Below are positions 44,721-55,444 of a stretch of DNA of 64,000 nucleotides, piece by piece; positions within the stretch are counted from its first letter, which is position 1; each line of letters begins with the position of its first letter. The notes beneath the pieces are model-generated. The model had not been told where the DNA came from. It worked only from the letters and a program-made list of their open reading frames with translations, and did not search any database. The stretch covers positions 18,786,001 to 18,850,000 of the forward strand of contig CM121341.1 of the NCBI GenBank assembly GCA_051530055.1, read 5' to 3'. The position numbers and the translations under genes are program-made. The stretch is from Neoechinorhynchus agilis. Its lineage: Eukaryota; Acanthocephala.

Positions 44721-44983
44721 GCTCTTAGGTTAAGATGATAAATCGTATGGTCATTATTCTGAATAATGAATAAAGTCTTTACATTACTAAAAAATACTAA
44801 TTTAAAACGATGATTGCCGTGCACTTGCTACTGTGTAAGCTTCCGGTGGCATCGTAAAGGAGTGAGGCATTCTATGTGTGAGATGAAGTCTATGATACCC
44901 GAGATTCTGTCAACATTATAGGCTAGGGACTTACGGCTCTATCGGGCTTCGCTAATTTTCATTCGTCTTTCATACGTTTGAAG

Positions 44984-46039
44984 ATGTTGCCCGAATCGCG
45001 ACGTGAACTTCCAACTATACGAGTTCCTGAAGGACGCTTTGATAAATGCATTCGACTGAATCTTAAAGATCACCCAATACTGCAGGAAGTAATGAACCGT
45101 AGATATCCTGGCTACGTTATATATGAAGATCCGTCGGTCGATGACTATTTCGTCGTCAGTGAAAAAGATCAAACTCTGATCGTTGATTTTAGGAATTATG
45201 AAGATATCGAGGATCCGTTTGAGGGTGTGGACATTCCTTCTTCAAGGACGAATGGTGTAAATCTAACAAGCGCTCAGTTAAAACCATACATCCTGGAGAG
45301 ATATGCAAGATTAAAGGTACGTAGCTTGTACACCAGCAACATGAACGGTATGAATACTACCAACAAAAGATTGCCGACTTCCGTCAACCCAACCATTCAT
45401 AAAATATGCCGTGAAAATCTCACGATCGAAGGTTGTAACCGCAAGTCGACAAAGGAAGATATTTCAAATATTTTAAGAAATGTTATTGGATATCGACCCC
45501 CTTTGGAACCGGATAAATCCTGCGCAAGTTACAAAGATGTGATTACACATCGTTGCTTAATCTTTGGTGATCAGAATTTAAAACAAATTGCTACCAAGCT
45601 TGATTTTCCATCGGAACTATTCGACAAAATAGCCACCTTTGTATTTTCTTGTCGATCGATCGAAGATACGTTGTATCACATAGATCAAAAAATTTACCCC
45701 AAAGTTAAGTTCATATTGATTGTAATCGGAAAGGACCAATTCAAAAATAGTTCAAACGGGATGAATTTTCTGGAAAGTTTAATTTATTTTCTGCGATCGA
45801 TAAAGAGGCATCAGCAATTAGGATCAGCGTCTAGAATTGCAGTTTGCGAGGTCTTTCCATTAGATGAATCAGAATATTCATCGACTGAAATCAATCACAT
45901 CAATGGATGTCTCGAGGATATCTGCCGAGCGGATAATATTGAGATGATTCGTTGTAATGAGCCACCAAAGAGTGCATCTGACACAGAGAGGGAATTGACT
46001 AAATCGATCGTACAATTCGTTATTTCATGTTTTCATTAA
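44984..46039 (+). CDS. Hypothetical 351-residue protein, possible degenerate SGNH-like domain
   Basis: A single-exon frame from the ATG at 44,984 to TAA. The N-terminal third (RVPEGRFDKCIRLNLKDHPI, then VMNRRYPGYVIYEDPSVDDY) is not recognised. The middle is a polar linker. From about residue 195 the order resembles an SGNH/GDSL fold: a strand with HRCLIFGDQNLKQIA (Ser of GDS replaced by Gln), then KFILIVIGKDQF in the place of the GxND block, then a strand IAVCEVFPLDE. Catalytic residues are missing, as in the pseudo-enzyme OSK domain of Oskar. This is a fold guess from spacing only. No signal peptide. No introns, which is unusual for the neighbourhood, but nothing suggests a mobile element. 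Confidence 0.6.
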   Translation: MLPESRRELPTIRVPEGRFDKCIRLNLKDHPILQEVMNRRYPGYVIYEDPSVDDYFVVSEKDQTLIVDFRNYEDIEDPFEGVDIPSSRTNGVNLTSAQLKPYILERYARLKVRSLYTSNMNGMNTTNKRLPTSVNPTIHKICRENLTIEGCNRKSTKEDISNILRNVIGYRPPLEPDKSCASYKDVITHRCLIFGDQNLKQIATKLDFPSELFDKIATFVFSCRSIEDTLYHIDQKIYPKVKFILIVIGKDQFKNSSNGMNFLESLIYFLRSIKRHQQLGSASRIAVCEVFPLDESEYSSTEINHINGCLEDICRADNIEMIRCNEPPKSASDTERELTKSIVQFVISCFH

Positions 46040-46435
46040 ATATTCGGCAACCTTGAACGTCGATCAAGACCACAAGCAGCGCGATCAGGCCCCAAAGACC
46101 AAAACAATAAGCAAAGCAGTGAATCATCTCGACGAGTGTTTCTTTAAAGTAATTGTTATGTCACTTCAAATTAAACGAGGACCTGTTTTCACATACCAAC
46201 ACCAATTGATAATACTTTTTACGGTAAGTTCAGATCAAAAATAGCGCATGAATCCAATTCGTGTAGTAAACATTTTTTGCTTGAAACTATTTATTGTCAC
46301 TTTTGTCGTACTGCCATTGGCTATGCATTAGCTCGCTTTCTTGTTTTTTAATGATGATAATATGAACATTTTTGTGAGGCATAATCCATCACAACTATTA
46401 TAATGCCGTTATAAATCCTGTTGCTTCGTCGGTGG
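46040..46435. other. 3' flank, nothing recognised
   Basis: AT-rich; a 63-codon frame at 46,053-46,244 has no motif and overlaps a plausible 3' UTR. Confidence 0.4.
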
Positions 46436-46439
46436 CATC

Positions 46440-46925
46440 AACATCATCATTAAATTTTAGTTTGTCCCTTCTTACCCGGCTTATTTTTTAGGCATAAAGC
46501 AGAGAAGTGATATTATCAGTCTCTAATGCACGGTTAAAAGTTTGTACATTTCTCCGGATTCTCAGATAGCTCCAGGAGGCGGGACGCATCAGTGAGTTTC
46601 CTCCCTTCAGCGGTATTTCGCCTTCTTTGGTTGTGCGTCATTGGCGGTAGCGGATTCGAACCAGTTGACGCTTAACTTGGATCAAGAGCATTAGTCCGAC
46701 GAAATACCGCTAAAGGGAGGAAACTCCCTGATTAGTTCCGCCTCTTGGAGGTATCTGAGAATCCGGAGGAATGTACAAACTTTTAACCGTGCATTGGAGA
46801 CTATGTGGTTATATCACTTCTCTGATGTAATTGGTTTAGCTTTATGCCTGAAAGAATAAGCCGGACAACAAGGGACAAACTAAAATTCAATGATAACATG
46901 AAAACAAACCGGCTTGCCAGTAGAA
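46440..46925. repeat. Composite foldback element, about 490 bp, with tRNA-like apex
   Basis: The outer arms match the 42.59-kb hairpin (TTTTAGTTTGTCCC and CCGGCTTATT on the left, AATAAGCCGGACAA on the right). The inner arms (TTTGTACATTTCTCCGGATT, CAGGAGGCGGGAC, AGCGGTATTTCG) are answered at 46,695-46,790. The apex contains the B-box GGATTCGAACC (46,652-46,662) and GGCGGTA of the SINE-like family, minus orientation. A SINE-like element seems built into, or to have formed, a larger foldback. Confidence 0.7.
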
Positions 46926-47446
46926 CTTAAAATAGGTGGCATTAACGAAATTAAAAGAAGGGAAAAGCACGTCAGCTATAGATAATTATCTTCAAAACCA
47001 CATAACTATAATTTCAGCCTCTTAATAATTAACAGCTAACACTGGATGATTGGAACTAATTGAGTATATTGTGTATACGTGTCTCAGCCTATTACATTTC
47101 ATGAAGTGTAAATGAGGTTAACCTTACACGGCTGAAGTTGGACGCATGGACAACCGATTTTTGTCGAAGAATCGCTGGTCTGCACTAAATACCTGACAGG
47201 TATCTCCAGGAGGCGGAACTTATCAGTGAGTTTCCTCCATTCAGACTGTGCCTAAATTCAGTTGTGTAGGGTTAACTTCATTTGCACTTTAAAAAATTGA
47301 GGAAAGCTCAATTTTATGATAATATGGATGCCAATATCTCAAATCAAATGACTTTCTAAGGAAAAAGATAAAATTTAATCATGAAGCACGTTGTAAAAAT
47401 CTCGTAATCGAGACGTTATTTAGACGTTTTGAGTCTACACAAACCT
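46926..47446. other. Intergenic DNA with one SINE-like piece
   Basis: A fragment of the SINE-like body at about 47,195-47,260 (CCAGGAGGCGGAACTTATCA); the rest is not recognised. Confidence 0.5.
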
Positions 47447-47939
47447 GGGCATTCTTTTTTCCTAATCAAATGTTTCGATGGTAAACCTTTGAAACTAGAT
47501 ATCATTGAATCAATCCTGTCGGATGATGCATGACCTCGTATTAGCTCCCATTTTTCTATAATTATCGGGATGTTAGGTACATTCGAGTAAATCACTACAT
47601 CCTTGTATCCACGGAAATAAATAAACTCTTGTACGAAGGTTGCAGCGAAGCGTAATCCCGCCTGAGTGTATACAAATGTTTTGGAAATTTTTAAACTCAG
47701 AAATTAGGACTAAAATACAGCCAAAATCGAAATTCCTGATGTAAGATAACACGTAACTTCGCTCCGCATTTGTCTTGATTCAGGCTAAGATTCGTAAGAC
47801 TCTCAATTATGACCGGAAATTCAATATAACATTTAGCTGGTGCTAGAGGGTTCCTAATTACATACACAGAATTAATTGAGGCTGCAATTGTTAACAAGCA
47901 GTAAATGTACTTCAATGTAGCGGAAAACATACTTCGCAA
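47447..47939 (-). CDS. Possible two-exon secreted protein
   Basis: Exon 1 starts at ATG 47,939 with a good signal peptide (YIYCLLTIAASINSVY, cleavage near residue 24), followed by AKCYIEFPVIIESLTNL and DKCGAKL. Downstream on minus, after a TACACTCAG acceptor, about 71 codons stay open from 47,661 to a GT at about 47,446 (FVQEFIYFRGYKDVVIYSNV, then IPIIIEKWELIRGH and SKHLIRKKECP). The available donors near 47,710 and 47,718 do not keep that frame, so either the donor is elsewhere or the second segment is read differently. No family is recognised. Further 3' exons are possible. Confidence 0.35.
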
Positions 47940-48245
47940 TTGAATAATCTCGAAATAAAAAAGACAGTAATTTAAACCTGTTTAGAGCATCTTCAATTCG
48001 CTGAGAAAATCCTAAGTAACCATAAAATGCTTGTCTCTTTAAGTGTTTTTTGACTGACTAAGCTTGTATGTCATTTGTACGACGTATTACTACAATCCAA
48101 GCACCAAGCGAGGACATATGCTTTAGAAAAGTCGAAGAGGACCGTAATCAAATTAGTGTACTCGTTTATGATGATCATGAAATACACGTAAGTGAATGTG
48201 GGACGAGCCAGGCTTAAGTTAGTTTAATATGACAGGACGGCACCT
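47940..48245. other. Intergenic DNA, nothing recognised
   Basis: A short frame near 48,070-48,215 (starting MSFVRRITTIQAPSEDICFR) has no known motif; the LINE follows. Confidence 0.35.
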
Positions 48246-48249
48246 TGAG

Positions 48250-49315
48250 ATACGTCTTTGATTCAGCGTCAGGTTACCTTCTCTATCAGCGCATCCTTCA
48301 CAAAAGGCGTACCTCAAAGTGCCGTCCTGTCACAACTTCTTTTTAATATTTTCTTAAACGAACTTAAACCTCTCTCCTCTCACTCTAAACTTTTCTTATG
48401 TGCCGAAGATCTCACCCTCATCTCCCATTCACCACCCCAACTCTCCCTTTCCTTAACCTCTAATGAAATCACACACATAAAAGATTTTTGCACCAATCAC
48501 AAACTCCACCTGGATTTCTCTAAATGCTTCGAAATGTTCCCTTCGTTCTCCCGCAACCCCACATTCTACCTCAAGCTTCTAAATGATATCCAACGAGTCG
48601 CTTCCCTCAGAATTCTTGGTTTCCAATTTCAATCAAACCTGAAATGGGACTCGCGCATTACACTCTCCCTTAAGCGCAATACCTTTAAATTCAGATCCTC
48701 AAACGCCTCGGCCATTTAAAAATCAGTTCACCCGATCTCTCCAAATTCTACTATAGCTTTATTTTACCCTCCCTCACCTACGGCTATCCCGTCTTTTGAA
48801 ACCTGTCCAAATCACAAATCCGTCGTCTTGAAATGTTTCAGAAAAGAGCATCTAAAATTTGCACAGTTGATTTTCTCCCGTTCGTCAAATACCTTTATAA
48901 AATTTTAATCAAACAATCAAAACGTCCCTCAACCCTATTACCACCATTTTTACCACATGTCGTCCTTTTTTCACACGAGCACAACACTCGCAATCCCAAT
49001 TCGTTTCATCCTCCTCCTATACTTCGCATCTCTCTATACCTAAGCTCCTTTTCCACACTGCCCAATCTTCTCGGATATCATGCCTCGAAATGAACCTGAG
49101 GAAAGACTCAAGCTCTCCTGCAAAAAATATCCGCAAATCCCCAACAGACGGACATCTTCCGACCGAATATTCCCACCTTACCAAAACAGTAATGTACTCA
49201 ATAATCAACATACGCATTCTTTGATCAACTCTGAACTCGGGCGCTTATGAGGACCGAAGGTGCACAAGTCCTATTCTTTGTATTTTAGCAAATAAAAGTG
49301 TTATTATTATATTAT
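48250..49315 (+). mobile_element. Jockey/CR1-like LINE, RT end to 3' terminus
   Basis: RT box region FTKGVPQSAVLSQLLFNIFL with a degenerate catalytic box LCAEDLTL (YADD in active relatives). The C-terminus follows (LRILGFQFQSNLKWDSRITL, YGYPVF near 48,780, QKRASKICTVDF), then the 3' UTR with the ATTCTTTGTATTTTAGC...AAAAGTGTTATTATT terminus. Same family as 9.87-11.48 kb. Dead through frame changes. Confidence 0.8.
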
Positions 49316-49829
49316 AACTTGCTGAAAAACATACAACCGAATTCCTCCTTAGAAAAATCAAAAATGAAATAAGTGGCCCTCGAAATTGAACAACCATTAT
49401 CTCTTAATAATGAGCTAAGCTTCGTGATTTCAAGTTTTTTTGCGTCGTGCAACAAATGAATACGGCTGTGATTGCTTTCGATGATGGCAATCTTTGGAAA
49501 AATATAAATGCGGATTTCACCTTCTGAAACTCCAACTCTGATCTACATGACAAAAATGTTGTGCATATAGTTAAGTTGTTACTTGAAAAAATGGTCTAAT
49601 GTTCCAAAAATACGGCATTGTCATAGGAAATTATAATAATTGATTTATTTATTTGATAATTTTCAGCCTTCGCGTAGGCATTCTTCAGTCTATCTAAAAT
49701 GCGCCCACAAACGTATCCGTTTTTTGTATCATGATGGCCTTCATCATCACTCTGTCGCGCCTTTCATTTGGTCCTGAGTTTATTCTGACCCCAAGAATTG
49801 GAGCCCTGCAGTTGAGAAATAAGATGGAA
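49316..49829. other. Intergenic DNA, nothing recognised
   Basis: No supported feature before the PLE fragment. Confidence 0.4.
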
Positions 49830-50556
49830 GATATGGTTTATGACCTTTCAGTTCGGATTGTTTGAGTTTGAAAGAAATTACAAAATGGCAATTAGGTTAG
49901 GAATGAATTTTGATTCGAACGTAACAGAGAAGATATTAACTGAACTAAAAAGTATCAAAACGACGAATCGATTACGTATCCTGAAAATAGACAAAAGACA
50001 TGGATTTTGTGTGTTAAACGAAGCTCAATTCTACCACCTGGGTACATCAATTCTAAAGGCGAAGAATTCAAGAGACTAGATGCTTGCCCCCCAGAAAAAC
50101 GAGAAAAGAAGTTTAATGGATTGGTTTTGAAATTAACGAAACAGAAAGGTCTATAGAAGAGGAGTATAAAAGAATACGGCCTCTGAATGCCAATACGCTG
50201 AGGATGTATTTATTTAAAAAATACGAATATACCAGTGGAGGAGGTAATTGAACTAGCCACAAGCCTATTGTTCGAAAAATGTACAGAATGGAAGAATTGG
50301 CAGCGCTATACATGAGATCACGGGAGAAGAAACACGTGTCGAGATTGAGCGGTGTAGAGCTATGGATGCGATATGTGGATGATACTTTCATTATCTTTGA
50401 TCCAACGCAAGTTAAACTGAACAGCTCGAAAAAGAATTGAATAGCTGTCACCGGAACATAAAATGTAACATTATAGAAGAGGAAAATGATAGTTTAACAT
50501 TCTTGGACCTATGCGTAAGGCGAAAATATAACAGGGGGTTCCGCATATGGTCTTGC
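49830..50556 (+). mobile_element. Penelope-like element, N-terminal and RT part
   Basis: Same family as 1,058-2,560: the N-terminus contains RLGMNFDSNVTEKILTELK, then KIDKRHGFCVLNEAQFYHLG and a KRLDACPP segment. After an internal loss, the RT catalytic region reads VELWMRYVDDTFIIFD, then SLTFLDLCVRRKYNRGF. It ends abruptly at about 50,556 against the 3' end of a minus-strand LINE. The GIY-YIG half of a PLE lies 8 kb away at 58,481, next to a second copy of the same LINE 3' end. Confidence 0.7.
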
Positions 50557-51450
50557 CATGTATTGTATTGTATGCAACGGTACTTTCCTACGTTGCACCG
50601 TAGGTATAAGCCCGTCAAATAGAATTAGACTCAGCAAGGGATGTAAAATACACGACAGCAGTCCTGTTATGCGGGCAATTCGCGTTTCTTAAAATCAGGT
50701 CATCGTATGTACAACAGTTCCCTTTGCCTTTACGATACAATGTCGTTGGCTTCCAGAAAAGGAACTGTTGCACGACCTGTGGGCAGGATGCATCGGACCG
50801 AATCATATTGCTCGTGAACTGCAGTCGTCTGCGGCGCAAATATTCACTGGGCGGTTGGACTCCGGCTCTCTTATACAGTGCTTTGTTGGTCACTTTATCT
50901 GACCATCTGACCTTGAACGCCGCACGTAAGAGAGATGAATGATTTTGGTCCAACTGCTTCGCCGCCGTTGGTGACAGTGTCCAGGTCTCTGCATTGTAGT
51001 AGAGAATGCTCTAAGTTAGAGTCCTGAACAGCTGCGAACGGAGTTCATCTGGCAAAGACTCACTGTCAAACAGTGGTTTAAGTTGCCCCATTGCTCTCCA
51101 AGCTATAGCTCTCCGTCGGCTGACATCCGCACTCACCTCAGGAACGACAGCTCCCAGAAAGACATACAGCTCTATCTGTTTTAATTGCTCAACGCCATTC
51201 GGCCCTTCGCTAGAGACTGTATGCGCGACATGCGGAATCGTCAAGAATTCCGTCTTTTTCGAGTTGATGGTCAGAGCAATCATACTCGCTCTCTCGCAGT
51301 CTATTTAGCATGCGTTGAGCTCCATCGACTGTTGAGGACATCAATACGATGTCGTCGGCATAAGCAATGTAGGAGGCGCGTATCTCAGGATACCTGCGAC
51401 CTCTTTTCTTCAACAGAAGAAATCCATCTTCATCATTGCCTTTTCCCGTT
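50557..51450 (-). mobile_element. APE-type LINE, 3' third (inverted copy)
   Basis: Nearly identical, in opposite orientation, to 57,600-58,480: the catalytic region SYIAYADDIVLMSSTV, then VFLGAVVPEVSADVSRRRAI, LRRRRLQFTSNMIRSDASC, and the ACAAT-repeat 3' tail at about 50,558-50,575. Truncated within RT. A frameshift relative to the 58-kb copy lies near 51,270. Sequence from 51,450 to about 51,610 does not match that copy. Confidence 0.8.
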
Positions 51451-51619
51451 GCACTGGTGCATTTTGTTACTCCCGTTCGCTGCCGCATCACCAAGTATAG
51501 CGGCACACCGACCCCGCGTTGACAGGCTACTATCAGTAGCTGTCTGGCCGCCGGAGCTGCTTCTTTTACGTGACCGACAAGAATCAGTAACATCAAGTCC
51601 GATCATCGTGAAAGAAAAT

Positions 51620-51866
51620 TAGGGACGTGGAATAATTGTTCAATGGTAATGTGATGCGCTCGAACGAGGGTGCCCTAGCGGGGGCTAGTCTAGAAATCGA
51701 TGTGAAAGGCAAACGAGCCCGAGGTCGACCAAAACAACGCTGGCTCGATACCATTCGAAGCGATCTTCGAACGACCCGACTTAATCCGGGCGAAGCCAGT
51801 GATCGAATAAAATGGCGGACACTTTCAAAAGTAGACGACCCCGCATCCAAACGTTACAAAGGCTGA
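51620..51866 (+). mobile_element. LINE C-terminal tail of another family
   Basis: Plus strand reads LFNGNVMRSNEGALAGASLE, KGKRARGRPKQRWLDTI and DRIKWRTLSKVDDPASKR. The RGRPxxRWxDxI motif followed by DRxxWR is a common ending of RTE-related LINE ORF2 proteins. Strongly 5' truncated. Confidence 0.75.
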
Positions 51867-52070
51867 AGAAGAATTACACTTTCACATGCATAACTTTACA
51901 ACTACAATGCGTATAGTCCTGAGTCAAAGTGTACTTTACACTAAGAGTTGGATGCATTGTCATTTTAATAGACACTTATGTCTGTTGCAGCCGATTACTC
52001 ATTTTGCTTAAAAAAGATCAACTTCTCGCGGGATTTCAAAGTTAGACATCACAAGTAAAACTTGGTAAAA

Positions 52071-54131
52071 ATGAAGGCATTCTGTGGAAATATCGTATAC
52101 TTTCCAAGTTTTGATAAATTCGAAATCTTCGAAAATGGGTATATATTTGTGGATGAGGAAAATAGGATCGTCAAAGTGACTAAGGATGAACCAATGTGTC
52201 CAATCGTTGATTATTCGGACAAATTTATTATCCCTTCATTCACAGACTTACACGTTCATGCGTGTCAGTTCCGTAATATGGGTATAGGGTACGACGAAAC
52301 GCTACTCGAATGGCTTTGCAAATACACTTTTCCTGAGGAAACTAAATACAGTGACCTGGATTACGCCTCGAAGATTTACTCGTCGTTCGCTGATTGCCTC
52401 TTGTATCATGGCAGCCTTCATTCAGTTATAATGGCGAGTTTATGTTAGACGTTCTTGTAATTGTTTTGTTTCAATTGAGCGGTAAGATGAACTTTAAGAG
52501 CTTCGTTTATTACCATTTCATTTATTGAAATTGTTTTTTTGCCAATTGCAATCTAAGATTTTTAAGTAAATTAAGTTCTTTATTTCGCACTAAAGGTCCC
52601 AACTTATTTCTATAAGAACGTTTTGCTTACATGAGAAAGCAACTAAGAAGTTAATTGATATTATAAACAATCTCGGATTGGTCGCATGCGTTGGAAAGTG
52701 CAACATGGATATTCCTCTCCATACCGAGAACTTTTCTAGTGATCTGTGTGAATCTTCAGTGGAGGAATCTATTGCTTCCACCGAAAGGCTAATAGGATAT
52801 TCCAAAGCAAAGGACCGAATTCGCTACACGGTAACTCCTCGATTTGTGCCCTCGTGTACTAATGAGTTGCTATTAAAATTAGGCCAGCTCGCTGAAAAAC
52901 ATCAAACACCAATACACTCTCATTTGTGCGAAAATCAAGATGAGATTGATTCTGTGAAGGAACGTTTTCCTCTCATTAAAGGCGGATATACGGGAGTATA
53001 TGAACACTTCGGCCTTTTAAACTTCATCTACAGTTTTCGAGGATTTATGACGTTCAAAGGGGCATTAGATCTCCTAGTCTTAAACAAAACATTGTCTTCC
53101 TAACTTTAACCAGCTTAAGAGTAGCGACGGCATTATGGTAAGTTTAAATTTTTAGTAGCATAAATCCGTCGAAAATTTTTGCCGGGTTCACATGCATTCA
53201 ATTCATGTTTTTAAATAAAAACGGTTGTTATTTTTTTACCGTTTAAGAACGACGTTGCCACAATTGGGATAAAGGCCAAAATATTCAATGGTTGTAATTT
53301 CCTTGGCGAATAATTTACGTTTATTAGAGTAGGAGTTAAAAAAATTATTAATATGTTGTTTTATTATTATCTTTCCTAATTGGGAACCGTAATATTCAAG
53401 AAATATTTATCATTGACTCGCTCGTCGCTGACGATATCTCTGGTCACTATCTACGTTTAAATGTAATCCTGTTGTTTTCAAGCGCAAAAATTGCTGACGG
53501 AAATGTCAATTCAAGTATTCTTCGAATTTGAATCCAACTTTCTTCGCCCTCTCTATTCGAACTGTAATTGAAGGGATAAACAAGCGGACTGTAATGGCTC
53601 ATTGCGTGCACATGACTAATGAAGAGTTAAATCTTATGAAAAAGAACGAATGTTTCATTGCCCATTGTCCAACTTCAAACATTAACCTAAAAAGTGGAAC
53701 ATGTCCTATCAAAAAGTTCGTACAAAGTGGAATTAACGTAGGATTAGGCAGCGATGTATCTGGAGGACACAGCATGGATATGTTCGAGATTATGCGATCA
53801 GCTATTATTTCATCTACGCAATATTTGATTCTTAACGGTGAGTTGCTCACAGAGTCAAAGATGCACTAAGTACCTTGACATGCAAACGAATTTTAAATTC
53901 GACCATCAGCTGTCGCCTACAAATGTCTTTTATTTGGCCACTAAAGGAGGCGGATCCTTTTTTGGCAAAACCGGCTCGTTTGAACCAGGATACGAGTTCA
54001 ATGCTTTAGTACTGAAGGAAAACGAAATCAATCATGACAGTCGATCGCTACAAGATAGACTGGAGCGCTTATTGTGGTCAGGATCAGGAGAATTGATCAT
54101 TAAGCGGTATTTGAGCGGTCAGTCACTGTAA
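52071..54131 (+). CDS. GDA: Guanine deaminase, disrupted in places
   Basis: Converts guanine to xanthine in cytosolic purine breakdown. Exon 1 from ATG 52,071: amidohydrolase start with the metal site DLHVHACQ (His61, His63), then GIGYDETLLEWLCKYTFPEE. Second coding block about 52,610-53,020: VACVGKCNMD, VTPRFVPSC, IHSHLCENQDE, YTGVYEHFGLL. Third block about 53,575-53,837: TVMAHCVHMTNEE, IAHCPTSNINL, VGLGSDVSGGHS. Last block about 53,900-54,131: LSPTNVFYLATKGGG, then the C-terminus ending SGQSL. All metal and catalytic motifs are present and total length is about 440, as in the family (454 in human). However, joins near 52,600-52,640 and 53,838-53,870 change frame without suitable splice sites, and block 2 to 3 has no good donor. 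It may be a young pseudogene, hold unusual introns, or contain sequence errors. Confidence 0.85.
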
Positions 54132-54156
54132 TAGACCTCGTTATTGAGAAAATTAT

Positions 54157-55079
54157 TGTTACAGCGTGACTAGCCATCAACTCTTGTTTTGTTTGGAAGA
54201 CAAAAGTAACTTTTATTGGCTCGCATTCGCACACCTCAAGTAAAGTGGCGAGCGTACACAATGAGAGTATACACGAAAGAATGGTAGATCTGAAACGACG
54301 ACACACAGAACTGTTCGCCCGTTATCGATAGAACGCACCCGACGCGTCACGATCGATCACTCTATAACATTTCTCCTTCCTCGTCTGAACAGGTCGTGTC
54401 ATAATCTTATAACCATGCAGCTCCAGAAAAAGCCCTTAGCTGTTTCTTCGATGTCGGTGATGGACAATTTATCATTGATAACAATTTTGTCTTTTGCGAA
54501 CTTATCTTCCCGGCTCACCAATTCATTCCCAATATCTCTATGATTTCCTCCATAAATTTGCATTTTTCTACTTTTAGCGTCAGCCCCGCGGTTTCTAGAA
54601 GACTTAATACTCTTCTCAAGTTTGTTAAGTGTTTTTCATCGTTTTCTCCACTGATCACTATATCATCAAGGTAGGCCGCCACATTCGGTATTCCGTCGAG
54701 TAGGTGGTTCACAAATCTTTGAAAGATGAATGGAGCGGTATTAATTCCCAAAGGAAGCCTGGTGAACTGATGGAATCCCATCTTGAAATTCTCTATTTTC
54801 TGGTCCTAGTCGGCAAGATCCGTTATCTTTTGATCCCCATGGTAAAGAATCCCACCGCCGTCACCAGTCGTTACAGCTTGACTAGCCATCAACTCTCGTT
54901 TTGTGGGGAAGACAAAAATTACCTTCATTGGCTCGCCTTCGCACACCTCAAGTAAAGCAGCGAGTGTACACAATGAGAGTAGACACGAAAGAATGGTAGA
55001 TCTGAAACGATGACACACAATTGTTCGCCCGTTATTGATCGAACGCGCCCGACGCTCCACGATCGATCACTCTATAACA
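54157..55079 (-). mobile_element. Fossil Ty3/Gypsy LTR retrotransposon, short remnant
   Basis: Two direct repeats of about 212 bp (54,157-54,369 and 54,869-55,079) in TG...CA-like form flank about 500 bp. The flanking 5-bp sequences ATTAT and GTTAT are a likely target-site duplication. The internal part encodes, on minus, a Ty3/Gypsy-type RT segment with a YLDDI box. The element is grossly incomplete: gag and most of pol are absent. The two LTRs differ noticeably (roughly 10 percent by eye), so it is old. It lies immediately after the guanine deaminase stop codon. Confidence 0.8.
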
Positions 55080-55212
55080 GTTATGTAATGTTTCGTTTGA
55101 GTAACCTCACGATGGACTCCTATGATGATTGCAAAGATGCCCATCATTTACTTTTTTTATAGCGAATTATAATAAAAAGAATTTAACGAGTTTTATATTT
55201 ATTTATTAAAAT
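55080..55212. other. Short AT-rich spacer
   Basis: Separates the fossil LTR element from the next LINE tail. Confidence 0.4.
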
Positions 55213-55442
55213 TTACAAGTTTTGGAAGATTATGTTCTGTGGAGCCGCGGTTTCTCTCACGCTGGCAGCAGTGTCGCACGCAGGTCCCTTTTCATCGCCA
55301 TCGACCTCCTTGCTATATCTGAAACCAGCTGTGCCCCCGAACGTTTCGATCCCGAAAGGCACAAAATGGAAGCTCTCCCTCAGCTCAATGTATTTTGCCA
55401 CTTTCTGACAATCCACTGCGGTCCAAACCCGAAATGAGCGAT
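55213..55442 (-). mobile_element. YLGD-type LINE C-terminal tail
   Basis: Minus strand reads KVAKYIELRESFHFVPFGIE, TFGGTAGFRYSKEV and AACDTAASVRETAAPQ-like sequence, the C-terminal motif of the family at 21.6, 27, 30.2, 31.9 and 43.9 kb. 5' truncated. Confidence 0.6.
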
Positions 55443-55444
55443 AC

